Positions 33,590-45,567 of a DNA stretch of 64,000 nt are shown here, piece after piece (within the stretch, counting starts at the first letter, position 1; each line of letters starts with the position of its first letter). A program made the translations under genes and the position numbers. Under the pieces are notes generated by a model. That model was not told where the DNA came from. It worked only from the letters and a program-made list of their open reading frames with translations, and ran no database searches. This DNA comes from Ochotona curzoniae (taxonomy: Eukaryota > Chordata > Mammalia > Lagomorpha > Ochotonidae), in the NCBI RefSeq assembly GCF_017591425.1, contig NW_024466512.1:19223001-19287000 (forward strand), read 5' to 3'.

Positions 33590-33715
33590 ACCCCAATATC
33601 CAAGGCCCCACCCCAATACCCAAGGTCTAAAGATCAGGGCCTGGGCCTCAGTATTATTTGAAAGTTCCTCAGATGCTCATTCCACCATATGTTCAGGGTT
33701 AAGAACTACTGAACT
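33590..33715 (+). mobile_element. MER5A-like DNA transposon fossil (hAT-Charlie type)
   Basis: 'CAAGGCCCCACCCCAATACC', 'GGGCCTGGGCCTCAGTATTA', 'TTTGAAAGTTCCTCAGATGC', 'TTAAGAACTACTGAACTG' correspond to the MER5A 3' half, ending in its '...gagaaccactg' terminus. Confidence 0.65.
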
Positions 33716-35315
33716 GAGCTGAGCTGACTTGGCCCCAGCGAGTCAGGACTCACCAATCATGAATAAAATGAAATCAGGCCTCCACCCTACCTTCCTTGCA
33801 CCCTAAGACCCAAGCCAGGAGGAAGGCACAGCTCTCAAGCACAGAGGTGATGCAGTTCCAACTGTTACTCTTCCTTGGACACCTTGCTTGTTAACAGTCA
33901 AGAAGTGGATGAAACCCCAAGAAGATGGATCCAACCTGATAGAGTTGGGCAAACACAGGAATTCTGGGGCAGGGTCCAGCAGGTACAATGGCATCAGCAT
34001 TACTTTAGCGTGGCCCTGTGAGCATAGCCTGGGCTTTCCAGAGAGCCAGGATGATGGTGATGGGGCAGGCGGAGGAGGGGGTGTCTCCCTTTTGTGGCCC
34101 TGAGTAGAAACCAGACTTTTGACAAGAACAGCCAGACAAGCATGGGGCTTCTGCTTGTGCACAAGGAGCCCATTGCTCATCTTAAATTACACTTCCGACA
34201 GCCACTCATTCCTCAGACACTGTGCACAGGAACCCACATTCAATCTGCTTCATTGTGATTCCTTGCTTTTAACTCAAGGCCTTCTGCTTTCAACTAATTT
34301 AAAGGACAACTGGGCGACAAAAAAGAAGACCATAGTCTTACCAAACAAATGTCATTAGCATAAGGCATTGTTTCTCAAGTCTGGAGCACAATTGAGACTT
34401 TCCAAATTGTACCTATGCTTTAGGAGCTTTCTAAGCTGCGCGCCTGCACTATGCAAACTAAAATAACATCTGTTGGCTGGGTAACAAACTACAGCTGTGT
34501 CCATCTCATCTGTTCTCCACCAAACCATTTGTTCACTTAATGTCTCAGTGCTCTTAACCATTAGAGTCTGCCTTTGAAACCACAGAATAAACATGAGCAG
34601 GATCCATCACTGTGCTGTGTTCATCAAAGTAATTTGAATGTCATCTTGCTGGTTCTTGGTGAGAACAGCAGTCCTCACTTCACCAACAAGCCCCAAGCTG
34701 AGATCAGAAGTCCCACCCCAGGCCCTGGGCACCAATCACTCATCGCTGATGGATGGGAATAGCAGCAGACAAGGCCTTTGGGTCTGATGCAAACATACTG
34801 GAGAGTGAGATGTGTTGCTGGGCTTGCTGAAGGCAGTTCCAGCTCACAGGCATGGGCAACTGGAGGTGCTGAGTCAAAGGGAGAGAGCGCAGATGAGAGC
34901 TGATCTCACACCAGCCTAACCAGGCTGTAGGCTCTGAGCTGGATACCGTCCGGTGGCCCACATAGGGCATGGCCTTCAGAGGAATTTCAGTGGCATGCAG
35001 AAAACTATACCTTCTCACAAGGACCTTCTGAGAGCTCAGCCTTAGGACCTGCTGCAAAGTTGTTGGTGTTTTTAAGAAGCTTGAAGGTGCTTTAGCATCA
35101 AGCTCAAAGCCGCTCCTCATCCACTTCCTCCTTCACCCTTAAACAAGATTCTCAGCCCACATTTGCAGCAAATGCCTGCCAAAAAGACCAGATAAGCAAT
35201 GCTCCTCAAGGAGGTTACTGCAGAAGAGAAAGATTCTCAGGACATAGGCCCCTCTTTCACGAATACCTGCCTAGAACTCTGATTCATTAGAGGCATACAA
35301 ACCAGAGGTCTTCTC
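33716..35315. other. Unassigned sequence
   Basis: No repeat family or gene recognised. Minus frames 33803-34180 and 34740-35120 (125 and 126 codons) match nothing known. Confidence 0.45.
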
Positions 35316-35531
35316 AAATTGTTACTCTAGAGATGAAATTGCAGACAGAGCTCCTATGTGTTGGTCCACCCCACCACCCCGAGGACCAGACCAAAGCCCA
35401 TAAGCTATGAATTCAATCTTGGTCTCTCACCTGAGTAGCAAGAAACTAGAATCGAAGCAGAACCAGGAACCAGGCCCAGGTACTCCCAAATGGGCCACAC
35501 ACATCTTAACCACTGAGCAAGGTATCTGCCC
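35316..35531 (-). mobile_element. CSINE2-type SINE, degraded
   Basis: The head complement is visible at the right: 'GGTACTCCCAAATGGGCCAC', 'ACACATCTTAACCACTGAGC', 'AAGGTATCTGCCC'. The left part is strongly diverged. Confidence 0.65.
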
Positions 35532-36655
35532 ATCAAGCAATCTCAAACTCCTTAAAAAACTGCTGCTTACAAGAGACTTGGCAGCTTCTTAAGCAAGACC
35601 CCCTTTTTTGGTAGAAAAATAAAATGGAAAGCCAGAATGTTCACAAATCTTTTGGACAGAAGGTTCCACGAACAATCGAATAGACCGCCCTGATCAACAG
35701 GACATGGATATGCAAGCTTCACTCCAGGCTTCTGCCCCACAGGGTTCAGCTTGAATCTCCTTCCTACTCCAGGAACCTGGGTCACTGCGCCTAGAAGTTT
35801 CTACCTGCCAAAGCCAGTATCATTCAGCCTTGCTTAGGGGATAAAGAGATGGAATGAACCTGAATGTAATGCTGAAATCAGGGAACCCAAGGCATTCCCC
35901 AAGGAAAACAATCCCACAATCAACCTGTACTTCAAGCAGACCCAACTGGTGAGAGATGAAAGGGTAGATGGTGGAGGCTGGAGGCAGAGGGCAGCTAGAG
36001 GCTGGAGGCAGGAGCAAGGGTGCATCTGGAAATGTAAAGTGAGCAGAAGGCCTGTTAGTTGAGATCAGAGGGGTCTTCAGGTCCCTCCCCCTTTCAGCAC
36101 TCACATCTGAATAACAACAGGCAAGACAGGATGGCTCACCTTATAAAAACATCCTTAGCACCATCCCCCAAAGCATCCCCACCAGAACATCCCTGGTAAC
36201 AGGGAGTTGCAGGGAAAGCATTCCGGTAAACCATGCCTCCCCACCCCAGACAGCACAGTTCTCAGGAATGTAGAGCAGCCAAGGGCTGGACTTCACCAGG
36301 TAGTGTCTACCCTGCGAAAATTGTGCGGCTCTACTCCGGGGATATCCCAGGAACTGAGCTGGAAGAATAGATGGTACACAACAGTGGCTCTAAGCTGAAG
36401 GAAAAGTCCAGTGCTGTTTGCAAACACCTGTGGTTGGCACATTTGGTATGGATGGCAATACTACTTCCATCTAACAGTGTAAACCAGGGGCACTGCCAGA
36501 CACCTAGTCATGCCCAGGACAGGTACCACGACCAAAGCTTGTGGAGTCCAAACTATCAGGGACCAAGTCACTCAGGAATCTACATATGTGGCCATTTCTC
36601 TGGCCTGGGCATTTCCTCTTGGTCTCATCGCTGGTGACCACTTAGGCTTTGCTTC
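35532..36655. other. Unassigned sequence
   Basis: A small internal repetition of a GAGGCTGGAGGCAG motif lies near 35971-36012. No gene recognised. Confidence 0.5.
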
Positions 36656-36659
36656 CTTC

Positions 36660-36900
36660 CAACTCACCATCTTAGCTTGTATCCTCAAACCTCTTGCCAC
36701 TTTCTGTCCAGCTTGACCAGAATGCCATGCAGAGAGCCATTGGCTGTTGTTTCTTTCTTGAAACTCTTTCCTCTGTCTCTGAAACCTTTTTCCTGGGTCA
36801 TTCTAAATCTCCCTGCTTTCTCATCACTTAGCTGCTGCCCACCAAAGAACTTTCCCCAACCTTCTTCCCCTGTGGTACTTTCATCTTTTCTGGAGGCTCA
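36660..36900 (+). mobile_element. Possible L2 LINE fragment
   Basis: 'CTTGAAACTCTTTCCTCTGT' and the following pyrimidine-rich block recall the L2 ORF end. Weak and without clear boundaries. Confidence 0.35.
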
Positions 36901-36929
36901 CATCCACCATGACTACAGGACCCTTCCAT

Positions 36930-37698
36930 GTGACCAGAATCCTAGGAAATAAGAGTACAAAGATGAATAGGTGATGATCTGAGCTGTGGAAGCATTAATA
37001 GGAGAGAGACAACCTCAGTGTCTATTTATTCATTTAGTGTGGTCTCTGTTCATATAGAAGGTCAAATGCCAGAAGACACAGAGGAAATCACATAATCACA
37101 TCGACAAATGTTACACTGCCGAGTAAAAACAGACACTAACTTCTCAGGGCCTTGTTGGGAAGAAGGGGTCTGGATAAGGCTGTCAGAAGCTCAGCAGGTG
37201 GGACTTGGCTTAGAACCAAGGGGAAAAGGGGATAGAAGTTGGTGAAGAGATGGTGAGACGGTACTCCTGGTGCAGGGGAGTGAGTTAGGGCCAAGTAGCA
37301 AGGAGGTTCAGAGAAAGGCTAGGGTTGCTGGAGTTGGGACTACAAAGGGGAGGGTCCTGACAGGGAACCCACAAGCTGGTGAGAGCCAGAGCCTAAAGGA
37401 GCTCCTCGGCCTGGAAGACACAGTTGGGGACTTTGCCCAGAAGGGTGAAATGGGAGACTTCTTGAGGAGGTGGGGAGGCTGGGAAGCAGAGGGTACAGCA
37501 AAGACCTCATCAGGGCTGCTTTTAGACCAGATGAACTTGCTGCCCACAGAATGGTTTGTAGAGGCCACAGCAACGTGGGCAAACTGAGAAAGGAGAGCAT
37601 TTACATCAACATAGGGCAGAGCAGGGAGCTGGCTGTTCTTGTAATCACTGAAGAGGAAAATTACATGTAATTAACTTAATCCTCAAAGGTTCCACCAA
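36930..37698. other. Unassigned sequence
   Basis: Purine-rich around 37240-37510, which produces open frames on both strands (86-105 codons). None resembles a known protein. Confidence 0.5.
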
Positions 37699-38004
37699 TG
37701 GGTAGTTAGCTTAGAGTTAAGATACCTTTGGCCCAAGTTACAGTGGCTGGGTTCAGTTGTCAGCCCCAGCTTCTGACTCCAGCTTCTGGTAACGGACACC
37801 CTGGGAAGCAACAGTGGTGTCACAATTAAGTATGTCCCTGTCCCCAGCCCCACGTGGGGAGGATATGGATTGCACCTGATTTCTGACTCTGACCCTGACC
37901 CTGACCCAGTTCCAGCCACTGCGGGTATTTGGGGAGTGAACCAAAATGTGGAAGTGGGCACAGGCTCTTGCACATCTACTCTCTCTGAAACACAATTTAA
38001 GAAA
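37699..38004 (+). mobile_element. CSINE2-type SINE
   Basis: 'ATGGGTAGTTAGCTTAGAGT', 'CAGCTTCTGGTAACGGACAC', 'GGGTATTTGGGGAGTGAACC', ending near 'CTCTGAAACACAATTTAAG'. It includes a short TGACCC tandem (37890-37908). Confidence 0.78.
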
Positions 38005-38010
38005 TGATTT

Positions 38011-38318
38011 AGGGGTTGCATTTGGTCCAGTGGTTAAGATACTTGGGACACCCCCTCCTATGTAACAGTGTTTGAATTTATATCTCGACTCCACTTCAGA
38101 TTCCAGTTCCTGCTAATGCAGACTCTGGGAGGTAGTGGTGATGGCTCAAGCACTTGGTTCCTGCCACACATGTGGGCGATGTCCGTAAGTTCCAGGTACC
38201 TGATGTTGGCCCGGCTGAACCTTGGCTATTGTGGATATTTAAGAACTGAATAAGCACATATAAGCTCTCTATTTGTCCTTCTTTCAAGTAGATTAAAAAA
38301 ATAAATTTAAAAATATTT
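38011..38318 (+). mobile_element. CSINE2-type SINE
   Basis: 'AGGGGTTGCATTTGGTCCAG', 'TGGTTAAGATACTTGGGACA', 'CAGTTCCTGCTAATGCAGAC', 'TTGGCTATTGTGGATATTTA', and an A-rich tail. It lies directly after another CSINE2 in the same orientation. Confidence 0.85.
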
Positions 38319-38689
38319 CTAAAAATCTCTCAAGAAACCAGAGAAGTCAGGGCTGTGACATCTCCCAGTCAGGCTAGACCAACCAGCACGGTGCTAGAGC
38401 CCTGTTGGCTTGATAGGGCCCAGACACAGTGATGAGGGCAATGCAAGAGGAGACCGATGGGACAGGCCACCCAGACAGATCATCCACAGACACTTGAGCT
38501 CTTCCCAGCTGAGAGAGACTCCCATGCCCAGAACAGGAGCCTGTTGCTTCCCGCCTTTCTGTTCATGCCCACCCCAGGGCACTCCTAGGAACAAAACATT
38601 TACCCCTGGAAGACTTAAACAACAGCAATGCATTCTGCATTTCCAGGCTAGGAGTCCAAAACGAAAGTGACTTGCCTCTCCCGAGGTTT
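38319..38689. other. Unassigned sequence
   Basis: No repeat or gene recognised. Confidence 0.5.
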
Positions 38690-38890
38690 TTCCCCTTTGC
38701 TGGCAGTTGACTTCCTAACAGCAGTCTCACACATGCATCTCTGCTGGGTGTCCAGATGTTCTTCTTGTAAGGATATCCGTCAGACTGGATTACAGCACGC
38801 CCTAACGCTAACATTTTAACTGAATCATTACCTTAAAGGCCCTATCTCTAAATGCACTCATCTTGAGTGCAGGGTAGAGCTTCAATGAGC
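38690..38890 (-). mobile_element. MaLR (MLT1-type) LTR fragment
   Basis: Antisense MLT1 5' region: 'TTCTTCTTGTAAGGATATCC', 'GTCAGACTGGATTACAGCAC', 'GCCCTAACGCTAACATTTTA', 'AAAGGCCCTATCTCTAAATG', 'GAGTGCAGGGTAGAGCTTCA'. Confidence 0.75.
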
Positions 38891-38894
38891 AAGC

Positions 38895-41732
38895 TTGGGT
38901 GTGACAAGCATGATTTCTCCCCTCTTTCCTTCTAACTTCCCCTTTGCTCTCACTCCAAGAGGCAATGACAGGAGCAGTAAACACAAACTGTTTCAAGGCA
39001 TGCGACCCCCACTAAGAAGCAAAATGTGAGGTGTGGCTTCTGGGGGCACTTATAGACAGGATCCAAGGAAGCAAGTGGGTATCCTAATGGAGGAAACAGA
39101 GGCACCGAGAAGCATGGATCATGGCGGGCTTGAGATGTGCCCAGATGTGTGCTGACAACAGGCAGCCGAGGGTTCACTTCGTGCAAGCAGGAAGGAGGCT
39201 GAACCAGAGGTGAGGACGGTTTGGGGCAGAGCTCAGAGGGCCTTCAGTGCTAGGGCAACGAGTGTGAACTGTACCCTGTAGACATTACCAATCTACTCAC
39301 AACTGTACAGTCCAGGATTGGCACCAGATGGAAAAGAAGGAGCTGCTCAATGCAAAATGAATATCAGAGAATTACTAAAAGGTTGTAAACAGCTAGAGAC
39401 TTGGGGTGACATAAGATTTCCGGCAATGTCCTGCCCAAAATCAAGGTCAGAAATAGCTATTATGATCTCAGCCTGAATACCCTGCCCCAAACACCAGGAC
39501 TGTCACATGACTCACTAGCTTCAAGCCACTAATTAAAACACAAAAACTAACCTTGTGCCTACAAAATCAATTTCTGCTTTGCCCTCTGCTTTTCAGATGC
39601 TCTTGATGTTCCAAGTGCCCTGGACGAAATAATTTTTGCAATGAGATTATTTGATGCCAGAAATAGTCTTCTTTATAATAAATAGTTTTAGACCACTCTC
39701 CTTGGTTTCTGAATCACACTGTTCTCCGAAGAGATATAAATACCAGGTAGCAGTTTTATTTCCTGTGAGTGGGGAGTTTTGGTGTAATAAGGAGAAAGGC
39801 AGGATGATGGACTCTTAGAGATGAAGCAAGACCTATTAGATCACCTTGGCTAGCTCTCAGCCCACCTGAGATTGCTCCCAGCTGCACTGGCATCCTCACT
39901 GTGGCTCAAGCCAGCCCCGTTTTAACTGATTTTGGAGTAATATATTAAGAGCTCATGGCGTTTCTTCCTGAGATACAAGCAAAGGTTTGGCTGAAATCAG
40001 AGGGAGGCTGATCCCACAAGATGTTGGGGGGGCAACTCGCTGTCCTCCAGGCAATGTCCCACACCAGGGACACAAGGTCACAGCCATGGTAGAATACACC
40101 TGTCATATGTCCTTGTCAAGAGTTGCAAGCACCCATGCACTATGCTGTTGGCATGGGGGAGCTGCAGTCCTGATGGCCACAGTGCCCAGCCCAGGGTTGG
40201 CCCTTCTATTCCCTTTCAGTCTGCGCTGGGTGCAAGGAAGGTGGTACACCTCAAGCAGCAGGTGCATATGGGACAGCACCCAGCAGGGATGGCAGGGTGG
40301 AGTGGGGCAGGTGCCATAACCACATCCTCTTCCCCACCCCAGGTGAATCACTCACTCACTGAGTTCTGGGTGTAATCTCTCACAGGCCTGGGTTCCCCAG
40401 CCTGGGAAATCCTGTCTCATCCCACTTAGGGCCCACGTTAACCTTTATAAACCCTTGGTGGTACCAAGGCCCAGGCTTAGTCACAACAGGAAAAGGAAGT
40501 GGAGTAACCCAATCACTAGCCTAGCCACATTCTCTAAACAAGCTTGAAGATTACAATCCATAATCACTGGCTTTATCAAGTCCTTGCTTTACAACAGACA
40601 CAAACTTTCTCCATTGGGAGGAACCTCCCTGGGCACTTGCCATGTTTTTGCTTTCTTTCCTACTGAGCTCGAGTTTTGAGAGTTGTCCTTGGCACCACGT
40701 GGCAGAGTTGTGACCCCTTGGACACGCTGTCCCTGCTCTCCATGTGGATCATGGTGGCACTAGAATCTATGTGCACACAGAGGAAGGCCTGCGTTCCCTG
40801 CCATGGGATTTGCTTATCACAAGAAATGTTCAAAAGTCCCTCATTCCTTCCAATGATACCTTCATTACAGTAACTATGGAAGAATGGTTTTTTTTTTCAG
40901 TTTCTGTATGTGACATAACCGCCTGTCTACTGAACAATTATTTAGCTTTTATCCTATCATCAAAACCTACAGTTTATAGTATGCCCTTGTTTGCATTAGC
41001 AGCTAGGAACTTAGGGATAAATTTCTATCCTGCAAATTGTACAGGTCTTCTGCCAAGCATTTGCCTCATAATAAAAACTGAAAACTGTTTTATGTCTTTC
41101 TTCTTTCCTGTCTTTCCCTCCACTATCCTTACTTAAAATTATTTTTCACTCGTGGATACGTATTTCCATAAAGAGCAAGAAGTAATTTGTATACAAGAGG
41201 AAATACATCATGTTTTAAAACAAAGAAAGCTTTGGAAGGAGATCATACACATGACAATAGCTTATGAAAATGCAAAAATGCATCCATCACCAGCATGATG
41301 AATTGTATGCCTTTAAGAATGTATTTGTGGCTTCAATATAAACACTTACTGAGAGGCAAACAAAAGTTGTATTTACCCCTAAGAGTTATCCCTCTGCTGA
41401 AGATACCAGAAAGTCAGGAAAAGCTGTCAGGATCATTTTGTCAGGATATTAGAACACAGTCCAAAGTGTATAGCAATTACAAGAATGCCAACCCGATCAA
41501 AGAAGGCCGAATGAATATGTAGGCAATTTTAAAATGGGACGAAATCTTTGTGACTTTCCTCAAAATCACTGACTTCTCATATGGCCCTGCCCCACTCTAT
41601 TTCCAGGCTGGCAGTTGTTTGGAAGAACTAGCAGGCCTTTTGCCCCAGGTCCCGAGGGAGGGGAGCAGACCTTAATCATGAAGAAGCATCCTCGTCTGCT
41701 CTACACATCCGGAAGGACTCATGTTCGATGCT
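38895..41732. other. Unassigned sequence
   Basis: This long stretch has no repeat family I can place. 39520-39690 is A/T-rich and non-repetitive, possibly conserved non-coding DNA. Plus frame 40744-41136 (130 codons) lies partly in A/T-rich DNA and matches nothing. Confidence 0.45.
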
Positions 41733-41808
41733 GTTCTAGACGTATTTAGGAGTATCACGTATTTAGGAGACGTATCATGTTCCTAGTTCTAGACGTATTT
41801 AGGAGTAT
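41733..41808 (+). repeat. Local 23-bp direct repeat with a third partial copy
   Basis: The same 23 bp, beginning GTTCTAGACGTATTTAGG, occurs at 41733-41755 and 41786-41808. A 13-bp part (ACGTATTTAGGAG) recurs between them at 41757-41769. The copies are exact. Confidence 0.95.
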
Positions 41809-41970
41809 AAACGGCAGTGAGCATTCTTCAAAAATAAGGTAAAGTGTAGTAAGACAAATACAAAACCCTCAGTTTCTTGGTGCAGAAGAGTACAATGGAG
41901 GCATGCAAATGAGTGGCTGAAATCTCAAGTAAAAATTTCTTCAAAAACTTTGGCATTCAAAATCCCACAT

Positions 41971-42283
41971 GTAGCTGATGCTGTGGCGCAGTAGGTTAAG
42001 CCTTTGACTGCGATGCCAGCATCATATATGTGTGCTGGTTCGAGTCCTAGCTGCTCCACCACCGATCCAGCCCCATGATAATGCGCTGAGAAAGCAGTGG
42101 AGGATGGTTCAAGTCCTTGGGCCCCTATACCCACATAGGAGACCCAGAAGAAGCTCTTGACCTCTGGCATCTTAGCATCAGCCCAGCTCCAGCCATTGTA
42201 GCTATCGGTAATGAGTCAGTTGATAAAAGATCTCTTCTATCTCTTCTCTTTCTGTAAATCTGCCTTTCAAATAACAAATAATT
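41971..42283 (+). mobile_element. CSINE, first of a tail-to-tail pair
   Basis: 'GTAGCTGATGCTGTGGCGCA', 'GTAGGTTAAGCCTTTGACTG', 'GTGCTGGTTCGAGTCCTAGC' (a good second promoter box GGTTCGAGTCC), 'GAAGAAGCTCTTGACCTCTG', and the tail 'CTTTCAAATAACAAATAATT'. Confidence 0.9.
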
Positions 42284-42603
42284 TATTTAAAGATTTATTT
42301 ATTTTTCTTGGAAATGTAGATTTACAGAGAAGAGAGACAGAAAAAAAGATCTTTCATCTTCTGGTTCACTCCCCAAGCAACCACAATGGCTAGAACTGGG
42401 CCAATCTGAAGCCAGGAGCCAGGTGCTTCTTCCAGGTCTCCCACATGGGTTCCAAGGCTTGGGGTTATCCTCTACTGCTTTCCCAAACTATAAGCAGAGA
42501 GCTAGAAGTGAAGTGAAGTAGCTGGTACATGAACTGGAGCCCATATGGGATCCCAGCACAAGCAAGGCAAGGATTTAGCCACTAGGCTATCACACTGGGA
42601 CCA
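42284..42603 (-). mobile_element. CSINE, second of a tail-to-tail pair
   Basis: It begins with tail sequence 'TATTTAAAGATTTATTTATT' directly against the tail of the preceding CSINE, and ends with the head complement 'CTAGGCTATCACACTGGGAC'. The pair forms an inverted repeat of about 300 bp per arm with almost no spacer. Confidence 0.9.
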
Positions 42604-42609
42604 AGAAAA

Positions 42610-44857
42610 ACAATATATTTTTTTAAAATTGAATTTGAGAAAGCCCTCCATCCTCTACATACACTGAGCAGAACACATGCCCCTGGAAGACCTAGGAAGC
42701 CCTCAGCTTTTACCTTTAAGCTCAGTGCAGACTGAATTGAAGGCAAAACTGTAAATGGCCTGAATATCAAAGGATTGCTTCAGAACACAGCCAATCTGCA
42801 AAGCTTGGGAGAGTGTTTTTATTTGGTTCTTTAATGGTACTCTGTCTTTCTCCTACCCCCTACTTCTCTGCCTCCTGATGTTTAAGAAAAATCTGTCACA
42901 CCCCCAGCTGAACACAACTACTGAACAGAGACTCCATAAAACAAAAATGACAAAGAATGCTAACTTTACAAAAAAATAGTTCAGAAAAATCACTAATTAA
43001 TCAAAGAACTAAAGCCTATGGAAAGCTTCAACAGGAGGAAGATTTGGTCCCCAGAGGGACTACACTGAGATATCAAAGTGTCTAGTTCTTATAAACCACT
43101 GGGAGTCATACAAAGAAAAAGTATGCTCCACTCACTGAAGATGCGAACAGAAACTTCCCCTAAAGAAGAAGAGACATTGGACTTACTAGAAAATACTTCT
43201 AAATCAAATGTTCTAAATATACACACACGGCACTGAAGGAAAATCATAGACAGTTAGGCTAAGTGAAACTAGATGGACATATCTGAACAAATTAAAAATA
43301 GCAATAAAGAGATGGAATCAGCCAAAACGGTTGATACTGAAAAGTGCAATAAGTGAAATGAAAAGCATATGAGTGTTTTAACAGCAGATTAGGAAATGTG
43401 TAAGTATCTTTGCAGTGTGCGGTCCAAGGATCAGGTCAAATGAGCAGGACCTAAGGAATCTGTAGGGCACATCCAAGAGCGAAAATATACAAGAATGTAG
43501 ATTCCAGGAGAGAAAGAAAGGGAATGGTAATTGCATTCAAAGAAATAATTGTTTCCAGTATGTTCAAACTGATAAATATACAAATCCACATATTCAAAAT
43601 GTTCAGGAACTCCAAGCTTTTCATCCTGAGCTACACACTCACAAACGAAAAAGAATCTTGTGTGTGTGTGTTTTAATTTTACTTTATATTATTATTTTAT
43701 ATTTGGATTTCCCTTATTTCCTTCCTAAGTCCCTCCCTACTAAAAGCACAAAGAACAAAGCAACTCATCCCATCTAAGATACCAAGACAGGCCAGAAGGG
43801 AGAAAAATGACATTTTAAAATTGCCAAAAGAAATTAAAAAAAAAGTCAACAAGAATTTTACATCTGGGAAAACTACACAGAATGACAAAAACATACATAA
43901 AACAAAAAGAATTGAGCCAATTTGTTGCTAGCCAACTTTATATTTAAGATGTGATCAAGGAAGTCCCTCTGTCATGGAAGGACCATATAGTAACGTGAAG
44001 TTAAGTGAGGAAGTAAGGTGAGCAAGCAAAGTTAACAACGTGGATGGAAATAAAGGCCAGTGTGCTATTCAATGTGGTTAGTAACATTCTCCCCATGTCC
44101 TATGCGATTTTTAAAACAAACTCAATCATTAATTTAAAAAAATGTAACTTGTGACAATGACCATATGGGGGGTGGACAGAACTGGATAGGAGCAACAGCT
44201 ATCGAAGCTAAACTGAAATAAATTCTAATGCATTGTTATTATTATAGTAAGTTAACTATAACACATCTACACTGAGAATATAACCTATCAAACAAAAAAT
44301 GAGAATGCAGTTGAAGTGCCACAGAAATTGATGGGAAACAAAAGAGAACTGTAAAAGGAAATAAGTAGTATTAAAGGTATAAACCATGCAAAAAAAAAAT
44401 GCTTAATGCCAGGCTAAGTCCTGTCTTATAAATAATTACTTTATGTGCAACTAAACTGTTCAACCAAAAGTATTATAAAAACATATAACTTAGTACTGCT
44501 TATAAGATGGTTTGTTTAGATCCAAAGATATAAATGGGCTTAAAATGAAAGGATGGAAAATATTATTCTGCACAAATAACAGCCAAAAGAAAGTGTGGAC
44601 ACTTCGTCAATATAAAAAAAAAAACAGATATTTGCTACAAAATGGTTCCAAGAGACAAGGATATTACATGTTAATAAATGGACCCATGTATCAGAAAGAT
44701 GTACCAATTATAAACACCAGCATCAGATCCAGGAAATGCATCAAGAAAGCATCGACATAATTGAAGAGAGAAATAAATAGTTTGATAATTATTGGAGACT
44801 TCAGTTCAATAGACTAAAAACTAATAGAACATTTATGTGTAAAATCAATAATAAAAG
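42610..44857 (+). mobile_element. Fossil L1 LINE, segment 1 (5' region, ORF1 area, start of ORF2)
   Basis: A decayed but nearly complete old L1 (L1MB/L1MC-like). This part covers leader-like sequence, an ORF1/intergenic section ('AAATTGCCAAAAGAAATTAA', 'GCTAAGTCCTGTCTTATAAA') and the endonuclease part of ORF2 ('TAATTATTGGAGACTTCAGT'). All frames are broken. The left edge is approximate; sequence from about 42880 is the more secure. Confidence 0.72.
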
Positions 44858-44869
44858 TTTCCCACAAAT

Positions 44870-45201
44870 CGGGCCTGGCGCGATGGCACAGTGGTTAAGG
44901 TCCTCGCCTTGCACGCCCAGGATCCCATATGTGCACCGGTTCTATCCCAGCAGCCCCGCTTCCCTTCCAGCTCCCTGCCTGTGGCCTGGGAAAGCAGTCG
45001 AGGACAGCCCAAAGCTTTGGGACCCTGCACCCGTGCGTGGGAGACCCGGAAGAGGCTCCTGGCTTCAGATCGGCATAGTATCGGCTGTTGCGCTCACTTG
45101 GGGAGTGAATCATCGGATGGAAGATCTTCCTCTCTGTCTCTCCTCTCTGTATATCCGCCTTTCCAATAAAAAAATAATAAAAATAAATCTTTAAAAAAAA
45201 A
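44870..45201 (+). mobile_element. CSINE, young full-length copy with 12-bp target-site duplication
   Basis: Head CGGGCCTGGCGCGATGGC, tRNA-like second promoter box GGTTCTATCCC at 44938-44948, core 'GGGAAAGCAGTCGAGGACAG', tail 'CCAATAAAAAAATAATAAAA' then A9. It is flanked by exact TTTCCCACAAAT at 44858-44869 and 45202-45213. It interrupts the fossil L1. Confidence 0.97.
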
Positions 45202-45213
45202 TTTCCCACAAAT

Positions 45214-45567
45214 TGTAAAGAATTAAAGTTAATAAAAATAACTAAAAAACAAAAGAGAATTAAAGCTAAAGGATTATATATATGTATGTATATATATATA
45301 ACTCCATTCAGCAACACACATTCTTCTCCAGTACATATGGAAAATTCTCATTGATAAACTATATAATATGTCACAAAGCAAGTATTGACACGTTTACAAA
45401 AATCGAAGTAATTCAAAGTACTTTTTCTAACAGCAATGCAATAAAATAAATTAATAAAAGCAAGAGAATTCACAATTATGTGTAAACTAAATGAACTATA
45501 GTTTTAAATAATTAATTCAAGAGTAATTAACATGGGATATTAGAAATCACTTAAATAGAAGAGAGAT
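45214..45567 (+). mobile_element. Fossil L1 LINE, segment 2 (ORF2)
   Basis: 'ACACACATTCTTCTCCAGTA', 'ATATAATATGTCACAAAGCA', 'AAATTAATAAAAGCAAGAGA' follow ORF2 just downstream of the endonuclease domain. It includes a (TA)n patch near 45275-45300. Confidence 0.85.

Noticed and set aside
37880..37910. TGACCC tandem resembling a telomeric or satellite repeat
   Set aside because: Only about three units within a diverged CSINE2; not the vertebrate telomere unit.
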